Below are positions 54,295 to 63,542 of a DNA stretch of 64,000 nt, in pieces (the first letter of the stretch is position 1; every line of letters begins with the position of its first letter). The DNA lies in contig JACKGZ010000001.1 of assembly GCA_020639255.1 (NCBI GenBank), positions 62,001 through 126,000 of the forward strand, read 5' to 3'. A program made the translations under genes and the position numbers. The notes beneath the pieces were generated by a model. That model searched no databases and was not told where the DNA came from. It was given only the letters and a program-made list of their open reading frames with translations. Source of the DNA: Phycisphaera sp. (lineage in GTDB: Bacteria > Planctomycetota > Phycisphaerae > Phycisphaerales > UBA1924).

Positions 54295-56868
54295 TCACGC
54301 AGCCGAGCGTTCGGGAGCATCGCCCCCGTTGCCCGCGCGATCCGTGAGATTCAAGCTGATTTCCTGAGCCAGAGGGAGAACCAGCGACAGCTCGGTCTCG
54401 CCCGACTCGGACTGCAGTTCCAGCTTCCCGCCCATGACCTCGGCCAGCTGCCGCAGGAGCGACAGCCCCGTCGGGGCCCCCGGGGCCGCATCGGTCGGGG
54501 CCGAGACCGGCCCGCCCTTGACCCGGACCACCATCGCCCGGTCGGGCTCCTCGCCCCGGACGCTCGCCACCGCGACCATCTCGCGCGTCGAGCACCGCGC
54601 GAGCGCGACATCCAAAAGTTCGCAACAGGCCAGCTTCACGAGGCGCTGATCCGCCTCGATCGTCTCGGGCAGCGTGCCCTCCTGTGTGATCTTGAGTGTC
54701 ACACCCCGGGCCTTGGCCTTGCCCACGAACCGCTCGCCGACGTGGCGGAGTACACCCGCCGGCTGGCATGCCTCCAGCTTCGGCTTGAGCGTGCCCGAGA
54801 CAAGCCGACCCGCCACCTCGGCCCGGTCCGCGTCGATCGCCAGATTCTCGAGCCCCTCGGCAAGCTTGGTCTGTCCCTGCTCGCGGGCGCTCGTCGCAAG
54901 CTCCGAAGCGCCCATCGCGCGCTTGCCGAGCTCGGCAAGCCCGCCCGCCCACGCCTGATCGACACGCGCCAGCTTCGATTCAAGCCTCTCCGCCTCGCCC
55001 GCGCGATCCGACGCGAGCGCTGACAGCTCCTCGCTGCGTGTGCGCTCCTCGCGCCAGCGTTGGGTCTGCTCGGCCGCCCTCGCCTCGGCCGCCATGCGAG
55101 CCCGACGATCGCGCTCTGAACGCAACGCCACGCCCAGCACACCCGAAGCAAGCCTCAGCGTCTGCACCTCGTCGGGCGACCAGTCCGAAGCCTCGGCCTT
55201 CTCGAACAGCATCAGCCCCGCCGTGCGGTCCCCCGCGTCCACGACAACCGCCGCGATCGAGCGCGTCGCCGTCTGCTCGAACGCGAGCAGCGACTCTTCG
55301 AACGCGGGCTCGTCCCAGACGTCGATGATCTTCACGATCTCGTCGGAGCGCAGGCGCTCGAAGAGCGAGCCGTCCGGGTCGACCCTGACGGCGCGCCCCT
55401 TGGCCGAGCCCATCCACGCGGGCCCGTCCGAGGCCTCGACGATGATCTTGCCCTCGTCCGTGAACGTCGCGTATGTCGCGCGGAGGTGCGTGTAGTGCCT
55501 GGCGACCGACTCGACGATCCGCTCGGCCGCGCGCCCTGGTGCCCAGCCCCCGCCCCCGAGCTTCTCGAGCGCGCCCATCGCCACAGCGAGCCTGCGTTTG
55601 TCGAGCGCCGCGTCGGCTTCGCGCCGCAGCTCGTGCTCAATCGGTCTTGCGATCAGCCCGAGCCAGCCATCGCCGAGCGCCGTCACCGTGAGATCCGACG
55701 CGACGCTCGTATCCTCACCCGTGCGCACCATGCCCCGCCCGTGCCAGACGCCCTGCTCGGTGCACACCTTGACGCCCTCGGTGCGGATCTCGTCGCTCGT
55801 GTCCTTGGTAACGATGTGCCACAGCGCCAAACTGTCGGCCGAGTCGCGCTCGCCCAGACCGATCGTCTTGCGGGCCTGCGTATTCAGAGTCGTCACGCGC
55901 ATGTCCGGCGCCAGGACCGCGATGTGCTGATCGCTCGCGTCCACGATCTGGCGCAGCCGATCAAGCAGCTTGTCACCCTCTGAGCGGTCGGTCACATCCT
56001 TGCCGGTCACAACCACGCCCGAGACCTGTCCTTGTTCGTCACGCGCAACGTTCGTGCTCAGCGAGACGAGCCGGACACGCCCGTTGCCATCGACCATCGC
56101 CGAGTCGCGTTTCAGGCTGGTGCGTTCTTCGATCGAACGCGCGACAAATTTCATCACCGCCTGCCGCTCATCATCCGGGATCGATCTCGTCCAACCCGTG
56201 CCGGCCAGCTGCGACTCGTTCATGCCCGCAAATCGCTCGGTCGCGCTATTGATCGCGTGGCAGTCGCCCTGTACATCGAGCACCCAGAGCATCGTCGGCG
56301 TTGAGTTCGCGATCGCGTTGAACCGCGCCCAGGCGTCGGCGGCCTCGGTCGCCAGCCGCTTCTGTTCCGTGATCTCTTTGACGACGCCCCGCAACCCGCT
56401 CGACTTGCCCCGCCCGTCGCGGGCGATCTCAGCGCGGATCTGGAGCCAACGTCGCTGACCGTCGGCGTCCTCGTAGCGCACGTCGGAAACGAACGGGATC
56501 TCCGATTGCACGGCGTTCCGCGCCTTCGTCTCAAACATGGCGGCGTCACGCTCGTCGAGCATGCGCAGGAACGCGTCACTCTCGGTGAGCACTTCGTTCG
56601 TGTAGCCCGTGAGTGTTTCAATATCTGGGGACAATGCGGTAAATTTCAGCGAAGGCGTCACGCGACAGGCAAAGGTCGCCGCGCCGCACGCACCCAGCAC
56701 GCCGGGTTCACCTTTGCTCTTCGTCCCAGCGTTCTTTGGTCGACGTAGCACCATGCCGATGGCGAATCCCATGCACACCAGAACGAGACCGGTCGCGCCG
56801 ATCCCGGCCCAAGACACAGGCCCCAAGCCGCTCACGGCCGCCGAAAGCTGATCGATCTCGTTCTGCAC
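54295..56868 (-). CDS. PAS-PAS-PAS-GAF sensor protein with degenerate histidine-kinase core
   Basis: The protein has about 857 residues. One transmembrane helix (SWAGIGATGLVLVCMGFAIG) is followed by three PAS domains (near residues 70-180, 185-305 and 310-420), a GAF-like domain (about 450-600), a coiled coil and a C-terminal ATPase-like region (about 690-840). The dimerisation helix GGLAELGKRAMGASELATSA lacks the His of an H-box. The N-box is ACCELLDVALARC without the Asn; a G2-like GAPTGLSLLRQLAEVMGGKL remains. Kinase activity is thus doubtful. The start is uncertain: GTG 56868 follows GGGGGA; GTG 56901 is possible. Confidence 0.78.
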   Translation of the reverse strand: MQNEIDQLSAAVSGLGPVSWAGIGATGLVLVCMGFAIGMVLRRPKNAGTKSKGEPGVLGACGAATFACRVTPSLKFTALSPDIETLTGYTNEVLTESDAFLRMLDERDAAMFETKARNAVQSEIPFVSDVRYEDADGQRRWLQIRAEIARDGRGKSSGLRGVVKEITEQKRLATEAADAWARFNAIANSTPTMLWVLDVQGDCHAINSATERFAGMNESQLAGTGWTRSIPDDERQAVMKFVARSIEERTSLKRDSAMVDGNGRVRLVSLSTNVARDEQGQVSGVVVTGKDVTDRSEGDKLLDRLRQIVDASDQHIAVLAPDMRVTTLNTQARKTIGLGERDSADSLALWHIVTKDTSDEIRTEGVKVCTEQGVWHGRGMVRTGEDTSVASDLTVTALGDGWLGLIARPIEHELRREADAALDKRRLAVAMGALEKLGGGGWAPGRAAERIVESVARHYTHLRATYATFTDEGKIIVEASDGPAWMGSAKGRAVRVDPDGSLFERLRSDEIVKIIDVWDEPAFEESLLAFEQTATRSIAAVVVDAGDRTAGLMLFEKAEASDWSPDEVQTLRLASGVLGVALRSERDRRARMAAEARAAEQTQRWREERTRSEELSALASDRAGEAERLESKLARVDQAWAGGLAELGKRAMGASELATSAREQGQTKLAEGLENLAIDADRAEVAGRLVSGTLKPKLEACQPAGVLRHVGERFVGKAKARGVTLKITQEGTLPETIEADQRLVKLACCELLDVALARCSTREMVAVASVRGEEPDRAMVVRVKGGPVSAPTDAAPGAPTGLSLLRQLAEVMGGKLELQSESGETELSLVLPLAQEISLNLTDRAGNGGDAPERSAA

Positions 56869-57072
56869 GACTCGGTCCCCCAACTGGACACGGAGCCACA
56901 CCGCGCATCGCTCACGACGCGTTGGTCCGGGCCCGCATCAAGGTGTCGGCGTTTCTCGGTGTGTGTTCAACTGGTGAGGGTTCGGCGGACGGATCGCACA
57001 AACTCCCCAGCCCACCCGCGCGGCAGCCCCCGCACAACCGGCACAGTCACATTCCGATAACCGACCGGTTCG

Positions 57073-58239
57073 TTATGCCGCCTTGACGTCTTTGCATGAC
57101 TGAATCAACGCACGGATCTGGTCGGACGACTCTTCGCAGCTCATCGTGGCGGCCACGAGTTCGGCTGTTCGTCCCGCAATCTTTCCGAGTTGGTCGAACC
57201 CGAGCGTCGGGGCCGTTCCGCTGAGGCGCAAGGCCATCGCGTAGATCGCCATCGAATCGTTGCCGCCGAAGGCCTCCTCGATGCTGCCCACGATCGTGTC
57301 GAGTTCGCTGCGGAACAGCTCGATGATCTCGCGCACCGTCGGGTCGTTCTTGTCGAGCGATTTGGACTGTTGAACGGACTTTCGTCCCTTGGGCGCGCTC
57401 AAGAACTCGATCATCGCCGCCAGGAGCGCCCCGCGTTCGACCGGTTTGGTGAGCAGACCCTGGACCTCCATCGTCTGCATCTGCTGGCGGACCTGCGCCA
57501 TCGGCGTGGCCGTGTGCAGCGTGACCGGCGTTGTGTTGCACTGGTTCCGAAGCCAACGGACATAGTCCTGCACCTTGCCGTCCGGCATCAGCATGTCGCT
57601 CAGGATGAGATCGATCGGACCGGTCGAAAGCTTCTTCGCTTCCGCGAACGTGCCGGCCGTGATCAGCTTGATCTTTGTGACAGACAAGTAGTACTCGATG
57701 AGACGACGGTCGACCGGTGAGGCATCGATCTGGAGCACCGTCCCGGTCAGCTTGGCCGCACGCGCGACCTCAGAGCCGGCGTGCATCGGCATGAGCTTGG
57801 CGACGAATCGGCTCGCATCGATCGGCTCGTCGAACTTGATGCCGATCTCGTGCACCATGCCCTCGCGGTGCACACACCGCGCGATCCGACCCGACATGAT
57901 GATCGGCTCCTTGTCCTGCCCGTTCCGCGACGGCAGGGCGATCGTGCACTTGCTCCCCGGGTACATGTACGACGAATGCAAGACCGCGATCCCGCCGTTG
58001 GAGACGTTGCGGGTGGCCATCACCATGCACCGCTGGAAGGTGCCGTGCTCCTGAAGACATACATCGATGAAGGCTTCGCGCAGCGGCCATCGCGCGTACG
58101 ACCGCGACTCCGATCCAAGCCCCTGCATCGCCATCGCATCGAGGCGATCAAGGAACGCCTCGAGCATCTGTGGGCTCATCCCGATCGTGTTGCGACGTTC
58201 CTCAACCGGCTGGTGCTCCGCCCGGCTCCTGTTTGACAT
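57073..58239 (-). CDS. PilZ - receiver - HPt-like three-domain regulator
   Basis: The 388-residue protein starts ATG 58239. A PilZ-like domain (REAFIDVCLQEHG, NVSNGGIAVLHSS, HEIGIKFDEPID) covers about residues 45-150; the R-x3-R part of the c-di-GMP site is not clearly present. A receiver domain follows (about 165-290) with phospho-Asp in LILSDMLMPDG and Lys in GLLTKPVERG. A C-terminal HPt-like bundle reads MALRLSGTAPTLGFDQL; the usual 'AH-LKG-A--LG' has Leu where His is expected. It may work with the upstream degenerate kinase, transcribed in the same direction with a 204-bp gap. Confidence 0.75.
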   Translation of the reverse strand: MSNRSRAEHQPVEERRNTIGMSPQMLEAFLDRLDAMAMQGLGSESRSYARWPLREAFIDVCLQEHGTFQRCMVMATRNVSNGGIAVLHSSYMYPGSKCTIALPSRNGQDKEPIIMSGRIARCVHREGMVHEIGIKFDEPIDASRFVAKLMPMHAGSEVARAAKLTGTVLQIDASPVDRRLIEYYLSVTKIKLITAGTFAEAKKLSTGPIDLILSDMLMPDGKVQDYVRWLRNQCNTTPVTLHTATPMAQVRQQMQTMEVQGLLTKPVERGALLAAMIEFLSAPKGRKSVQQSKSLDKNDPTVREIIELFRSELDTIVGSIEEAFGGNDSMAIYAMALRLSGTAPTLGFDQLGKIAGRTAELVAATMSCEESSDQIRALIQSCKDVKAA

Positions 58240-58377
58240 TCTGGTCCCGCTTTGTACAGAAGGACCCACCCAACACATGTGTCGGATGTGACAGGCCGAC
58301 TCTGAAGCGGGGAGATACCTGATTCTGTGCGCACCGATCGATTCGACCGGGAGCTCAACTGCACACAAATTCGTGCA

Positions 58378-60993
58378 TCAAACGTCGAGATTCTTCACTT
58401 CGAGCGCGTGGTCCTCGATGAACTTGCGTCGTGGCTCGACTTCTTCACCCATGAGTGTGCTGAACAGGCTCTCGGCCTGGCCCGCCATGTCCCACGTCAC
58501 GCGCAAGAGCGTCCGCACTTCCGGGTCCATGGTCGTGTCCCAGAGCTGGATTGCGTCCATCTCGCCTAGCCCCTTGAACCGCTTGATCTCCATCCCCCGG
58601 CGGCCCACCTCGTGCAGCGCCGGCACGATCTCGCGCAGGTTCACCGCCTCGATCGTCTTGGACGTCGACTGCTTCTTGGGCGATTCCTCGCCCTCGCCGT
58701 CGGTAGCGGTCTCTTCCTCGGCCTCGTCGTTCGCCTTGCTCGCGCTCTCGATGATCCAGCAGAACCGCGCGGGCAGCTTCTCGCCTGTCACCGATTCCTC
58801 CTGCACGAGGCTGTAGTCCGCGATCGACAGGCCGAGCTCGGCAAGTCCCGCGAAGACGCGCTCAAGCTCGCGGTTCTCGTGCAGCTCGCGCACCGCAGCC
58901 ACAGGCGTGCCGTCCTCGTCAGCCTGACCGTCGCTCAGGCGCAGGCCGTGCTTCTCGACCGCGGCGATCGCGTCGCTCTCCGACCAGCACAGCTCCTCGC
59001 CCCCGCGCCAGCTCACGCGGTGCGTCGGCAGGCGGTTCCTGCCCTCGGGATCGTCGCTTCGCACTTCAAGCAGCCTGACCAACGGCGTCCCGCGACGCTC
59101 GGCGATCTCGACGAGCTGCTCAAGCCTTTCGAGCAGCTCGACGGCCTTCTTCGCCTCGTCGTCGGCAAGCTCCAGCTCCACCGGCGCTTCGCCCACTTTG
59201 CCGCCCTTGAGTTCCTGCACGCCGGTGATGTCGCGCACCTGCAGCCTGGCCCGTTCGAGTCCCATCTTCGTCAGCGTGCCCGAGAGCGCGCCCTGGTTGA
59301 GCACGTAAGGTCCGCCCTTGTTGCCCTTGACGAGCTGATAGAGCGGCGGCTGCGCGATGAACACGTGCCCCTTGCGGATCAGGTCCGGCATGTGACGGAA
59401 CAGGAACGTGAGCAGCAGCGTGCGGATGTGGCTCCCGTCCACGTCGGCGTCGGTCATGAGGATGATCTTGCCGTAGCGCAGCTTGGCCAGGTCGAAGTCG
59501 CCCCCGATGCCGCAGCGCATCGCCTGAATCAGCGTGCGGATCTCCTCGTGCTGGAGCATCTTGTCGATGCGCGCCTTCTCGACGTTCAGGATCTTGCCTT
59601 TCAGCGGCAGGATCGCCTGCGTATCGACATCGCGTCCCTGCGTCGCCGACCCGCCTGCGGAGTCACCCTCGACGATGAACAGTTCCGAGCGAGCCACGTC
59701 GCGCGTCTTGCAGTCGCGCAGCTTGTGCGGCATCGAGCCGGACTCAAGCGCCGTCTTGCGCCGCGTCAGCTCGCGCGCCCGGCGCGCCGCTTCGCGGGCC
59801 TGTGCCGCCACGATGCCCTTCTGGCACACCAGCTTGGCCTCGGCCGGGTGCTCCTCGAGCCAGTTCTCGAGCGCCTCGCCCACCGCCTGGCTCACGAAGC
59901 TCTCCATCTCAGGGTTGAGCAGCCGCTCCTTGGGCTGGTTGTTGAACGCCGGGTCGGGCAGCTTCACGCTCACGATCGCAATCAACCCCTCGCGCAAGTC
60001 TTCGCCTGTCGGGGTCGGGTCTTTCTCACGGATGAGGTTGGCCTTGCGTGCGTACCCGTTAAGTGAGCGGGTCAGCGCGAGCTTGAAGCCCTGCGCGTGC
60101 GTGCCGCCGTCGGGGTTGTGGATGTTGTTGGCGAACGCGAGGACCATCTCCGAGTACCCGTCGTGGTACTGCATCGCGACTTCGCAGACATGGTCGCCCT
60201 GTTCCTTGATCACGTGCACCGGCGGGCTCATCTCGTTCTTCGGGCCCATCAGGTGCTGGACGTATTCCAGCAAACCCTTCTCGGCCCGGAACGTCTTGGG
60301 CTCGTTGTCGCGCCCCTCGCCCGTGCGCTCGTCGATGAACCGGATCGTCACACCCGGGTTCAGGAAGCTCAGCTCGCGCAGGCGATTCGTCAGCGTCTCT
60401 GCGGAAAAATTCGTGTCCTCAAAGATCGACGCGTCGGGCTTGAAGGTGACGCGCGTGCCCTTCTTTCGGGTCGCATCCTTGGGGATGGGCCCGACCTCGT
60501 GGAGCTGGCGCGTCACGACGCCCCGCTCGAAGGCCATCTCGTACGCCTTGCCGTCGCGGTAGACCTCGACCTCGAGGTGATCGCTGAGCGCGTTGACGCA
60601 GCTCACGCCCACGCCGTGCAGACCGCCCGAGACCTTGTACGCCGAGCCTTCCTGTCCGAACTTGCCGCCGGCGTGGAGCTTGGTCATGACGATCTCGACA
60701 GCGGGCTTGCCGTTGAGCGCCGGATCTTCGTGCTTCATGGGGTCGATGGGGATGCCGCGCCCGTCGTCGACGACGCTGCACGATCCATCGGCCTGGATCG
60801 TCACGCCGACGAACGTCGCAAAGCCGGCCATCGCCTCGTCGATCGAGTTGTCGACGGTCTCATAAACCAGATGGTGCAGCGCGCCGATGCCCGTGCCGCC
60901 GATGTACATGCCGGGCCTCTTGCGGACCGCTTCGAGGCCTTCGAGCACCTTGATCTGATCGGAGCCGTAGTTGCTGTTTGCTGCGTCTGCCAT
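58378..60993 (-). CDS. gyrB: DNA gyrase subunit B
   Basis: GyrB is the ATPase subunit of DNA gyrase. The 871-residue protein has VRKRPGMYIGGTG, the GHKL nucleotide site (ETVDNSIDEAMAG, VDDGRGIPID, VSGGLHGVGVSCVNALS), a transducer domain, and the TOPRIM motifs FIVEGDSAGGSATQGR and MTDADVDGSHIRTLLLTF. An insertion of roughly 170 residues lies within the C-terminal TOPRIM part, as in E. coli GyrB. The end is RFKGLGEMDAIQLWDTTMDP followed by the typical tail. ATG 60993 is the conserved start. Confidence 0.97.
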   Translation of the reverse strand: MADAANSNYGSDQIKVLEGLEAVRKRPGMYIGGTGIGALHHLVYETVDNSIDEAMAGFATFVGVTIQADGSCSVVDDGRGIPIDPMKHEDPALNGKPAVEIVMTKLHAGGKFGQEGSAYKVSGGLHGVGVSCVNALSDHLEVEVYRDGKAYEMAFERGVVTRQLHEVGPIPKDATRKKGTRVTFKPDASIFEDTNFSAETLTNRLRELSFLNPGVTIRFIDERTGEGRDNEPKTFRAEKGLLEYVQHLMGPKNEMSPPVHVIKEQGDHVCEVAMQYHDGYSEMVLAFANNIHNPDGGTHAQGFKLALTRSLNGYARKANLIREKDPTPTGEDLREGLIAIVSVKLPDPAFNNQPKERLLNPEMESFVSQAVGEALENWLEEHPAEAKLVCQKGIVAAQAREAARRARELTRRKTALESGSMPHKLRDCKTRDVARSELFIVEGDSAGGSATQGRDVDTQAILPLKGKILNVEKARIDKMLQHEEIRTLIQAMRCGIGGDFDLAKLRYGKIILMTDADVDGSHIRTLLLTFLFRHMPDLIRKGHVFIAQPPLYQLVKGNKGGPYVLNQGALSGTLTKMGLERARLQVRDITGVQELKGGKVGEAPVELELADDEAKKAVELLERLEQLVEIAERRGTPLVRLLEVRSDDPEGRNRLPTHRVSWRGGEELCWSESDAIAAVEKHGLRLSDGQADEDGTPVAAVRELHENRELERVFAGLAELGLSIADYSLVQEESVTGEKLPARFCWIIESASKANDEAEEETATDGEGEESPKKQSTSKTIEAVNLREIVPALHEVGRRGMEIKRFKGLGEMDAIQLWDTTMDPEVRTLLRVTWDMAGQAESLFSTLMGEEVEPRRKFIEDHALEVKNLDV

Positions 60994-61163
60994 CGCGCCT
61001 CGCTCGCGCCCCGTCGCCGTCAACCGGCCCGTTTCACACGGGCCTCTGGCGGATCGGGATCGCCTGAAGATTCGCCCCGGAATCCCTCACCAGAGGGCGT
61101 CGTTTCGGGGCCGGAAATTGTAGGATGCGAAGGTCAAAAAGTCCCCTCGGAAGGCCCCGCCGG

Positions 61164-62174
61164 ATGACCCGATTGACCCACAAAAAACAGGCCTCGGAGG
61201 TTCCAAATGGGGCTTCCGGCGAACCCGCGCGGATGCCCGACCCGGCGGACTCTGACATCGCCTTCGTCGAGTCGCGGAACGTCGCCTACGCCGCAACCCC
61301 AAAGCACATCCAGTTCGCCCAGATGGCGCTCATCTACGGCCTCATGGGCACCTGCATCGGCGTTGCCAACCTCGTCCGGATCCTCGCCCGCATCGTCCTC
61401 ATGCCCCTCTGGCTCGGGGTCGCGCTCATCGTCGCGGGGCTCATGGCTGTCCTCGTCTACTTCGTCGCAAGGGACGTCAGAAACACAAACGAGCAGGGCG
61501 GCGCCATCCCCAAAGACCTGCACTACGAGAAAGAAGACTCGACCAAACGCATCCGCATCACCATGCGCCCCGTTCCCGCGCTGCGACTGCTCCGCACGCT
61601 CCCCGAGGCGCGTCACGGCTTCGAGCCCGAGATCGCCCGCGTGCCGCTCGCCGTCGGGCTCGATAAGGCCGCCCGCAAATTCGCCTGGCTCGGGGGCATC
61701 CTCGGCTTGCTCGCCGCAACCGTCATCGAGGTCTTCGTCCTGAAGTCGCCCGAGTTCATGCCCTTCTCGCTCTGGTTCATCATGGGCATGGGCTGCGTCG
61801 GCGCGATCGGACTGCCCGAGTTCGTCTACCCGACCTATCTCCGCGTCATCCCGGGCAGGCTCGATGTCATCCGCGCGCCGATCGTCGGCGACACGCTCAC
61901 GATCATCCACCGATTCGACCTGCGTGAGCACCCGATCTCGATTGTCGGGCCGGTCGTGTTCATCGAGCCCGCGCGGGCCGAGGGCGAGCCGCCGCCCGAG
62001 CGGGTGAAGAGCCCCAAGTGGCCGCACCATCTGGTCTATCCGGCAGATTACAAGCCCGAAGCCGTGAGCCTGCACCTGACGCCCACGCGCCAGAAGCTGC
62101 TGCGAGCGATTGTTTGGGGCGCCATCACCGAGGCTCCGACGCCCATCATCCCCGACGACAAGCTGCTCGGCTGA
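61164..62174 (+). CDS. Hypothetical membrane protein
   Basis: The 336-residue protein is not assigned to a family. It has a basic, disordered N-terminus, two adjacent transmembrane helices (LIYGLMGTCIGVANLVRI and LWLGVALIVAGLMAVLVYF), a soluble basic segment (KRIRITMRPVPALRLLRTLP), two further helices (AWLGGILGLLAATVIEVFVL and WFIMGMGCVGAIGLPEFVY) and a C-terminal PH-like or SH3-like domain (YLRVIPGRLDVIRAPIVGDT). ATG 61164 is chosen; ATG at codon 24 is an alternative. It is divergent from gyrB. Confidence 0.65.
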   Translation: MTRLTHKKQASEVPNGASGEPARMPDPADSDIAFVESRNVAYAATPKHIQFAQMALIYGLMGTCIGVANLVRILARIVLMPLWLGVALIVAGLMAVLVYFVARDVRNTNEQGGAIPKDLHYEKEDSTKRIRITMRPVPALRLLRTLPEARHGFEPEIARVPLAVGLDKAARKFAWLGGILGLLAATVIEVFVLKSPEFMPFSLWFIMGMGCVGAIGLPEFVYPTYLRVIPGRLDVIRAPIVGDTLTIIHRFDLREHPISIVGPVVFIEPARAEGEPPPERVKSPKWPHHLVYPADYKPEAVSLHLTPTRQKLLRAIVWGAITEAPTPIIPDDKLLG

Positions 62175-62180
62175 ACGCGC

Positions 62181-62210
62181 AAAGAAAAGCCGCGTGCGTG
62201 TGCACGCGGC
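62181..62210 (-). terminator. Rho-independent terminator of the L,D-transpeptidase gene
   Basis: The stem GCCGCGTGC/GCACGCGGC (62189-62210, 4-nt loop) is followed on the reverse strand by TTTTCTTT. It begins 27 bp after the stop codon and lies at the end of the convergent membrane-protein gene too. Confidence 0.82.
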
Positions 62211-62236
62211 TCGGAAATGCATACAGGATCAATCGC

Positions 62237-63493
62237 TCAGGGCTTGATGATGACCTGGCTGACCTGCTCGACGAGCGACTCGTAGACGATCTCGACGTCG
62301 CCATCGTTCATGCGGACGCAGCCCATCGAGGCATCCTTGCCGATCGAGCTCGGGTCGATCGTGCCGTGGATGCCGTAGCCGTCGAGGCTCGCGTACTGCC
62401 CGACGCCCTCGATGCCGACCCAGCGTTCGCCGATCGGGTTCTCGGGGTTGTCGGCCGCGAAGAACTCGCCCGTCCGCGGGTTGCGCCACACGGGGTTGAT
62501 CAGCTTCGAGTCGCTCCGCACGACAAACTCACCCAACGGCGTCGAGCCGCCCTCGCCGAGTCCGACCGGGAACGAGCGGATGTACATCCACTGGCTCGGC
62601 GCGCCGGGAGGGCCCGCGTACAGGTCGAGCCGGTACTCGCTCTTGTCCACGACCGCGTGCAGCGGGCCGCGCACGAGCTTGATCTTCTGCCCAACGCGGA
62701 TGCGCGACGGGTCGTTGATGCGGTTGACCCGCTGGATGAGGCGCCAGTCGACCGTCAGGCTCTGACGTGACGTGATGCGCGCCAGCGAGTCGCCCGACTG
62801 GATCTCGTACATCTCCGAGAGCGTGTCGCCCGGGTAGACCTTGGTGCCGAAGAAGAGCTCTTGGTTGACCGTCGCCAATTCCTCGCGGATGCGGGCCTTG
62901 TCGGCCTCGCCCGCCTGGGGTGACATGAGCGCATCGTTCAGCACCGCGCGGGCCGAGACGAGCTCGCCACGGTTCAGGTGTGCCGTGGCGCGATCGAGCA
63001 GGGCCGCGACGCCCGTCGAAACGGGCTGGGCGATCGGATCTTCCTGAGGAAGGTCGTTCGCCGGGCGCGTCACGGGCTGCGAGTTTGTCGTCTCCTCGCG
63101 TACCGTCGGCGGCGGCGGAGTCTGATGCGTCTCGTTCGTCATCGACTCGTTCGTCTCGGTGCGAGACGCGCCGAGCATCAGCGTCTCGTGCGTCGGCTTC
63201 TCGACCACGGGTTTCTGCGTCTCGACCTTGGGCGATTCCTCGCGCACCGGGTCGCGCACGATCGGATCGCTGATCACGGGATCAACGAGCGCGTCGTCAG
63301 CCGCGGCGACCAGCGAGCCGTCACTCGAAGCCTTGGGTGTTTCGTCGCCCGACCCGCCGAAGAGCCAGTAGAGCGACACCAGCCCGACGAGCACCACCGG
63401 CACGATGAACACCGCCTTGGGCGGGCCCTTCTTGCGCCGACGGCGACGGGATGTTCTTGATCCGAACGAGCGACTCTGAGACGGGAGCGGCAT
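62237..63493 (-). CDS. LysM-containing L,D-transpeptidase (YkuD family)
   Basis: The 418-residue protein crosslinks peptidoglycan or attaches proteins to it. A basic N-terminus precedes one transmembrane anchor (AVFIVPVVLVGLVSLYWLF). A long Glu/Thr/Pro-rich linker and a short TPR-like helix pair follow. A LysM domain (YEIQSGDSLARITSRQSLTV to GQKIKLV) lies near residues 250-295. The YkuD catalytic motif is GIHGTIDPSSIGKDASMGCV, with His and Cys of the active site. AGGAGG precedes ATG 63493. Planctomycetes of this group do make peptidoglycan-related enzymes. Confidence 0.92.
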   Translation of the reverse strand: MPLPSQSRSFGSRTSRRRRRKKGPPKAVFIVPVVLVGLVSLYWLFGGSGDETPKASSDGSLVAAADDALVDPVISDPIVRDPVREESPKVETQKPVVEKPTHETLMLGASRTETNESMTNETHQTPPPPTVREETTNSQPVTRPANDLPQEDPIAQPVSTGVAALLDRATAHLNRGELVSARAVLNDALMSPQAGEADKARIREELATVNQELFFGTKVYPGDTLSEMYEIQSGDSLARITSRQSLTVDWRLIQRVNRINDPSRIRVGQKIKLVRGPLHAVVDKSEYRLDLYAGPPGAPSQWMYIRSFPVGLGEGGSTPLGEFVVRSDSKLINPVWRNPRTGEFFAADNPENPIGERWVGIEGVGQYASLDGYGIHGTIDPSSIGKDASMGCVRMNDGDVEIVYESLVEQVSQVIIKP

Positions 63494-63542
63494 GCCTCGA
63501 TTCCTCCTGAACCCACCATTGCCGGCATCCCCGAAATCGGGA

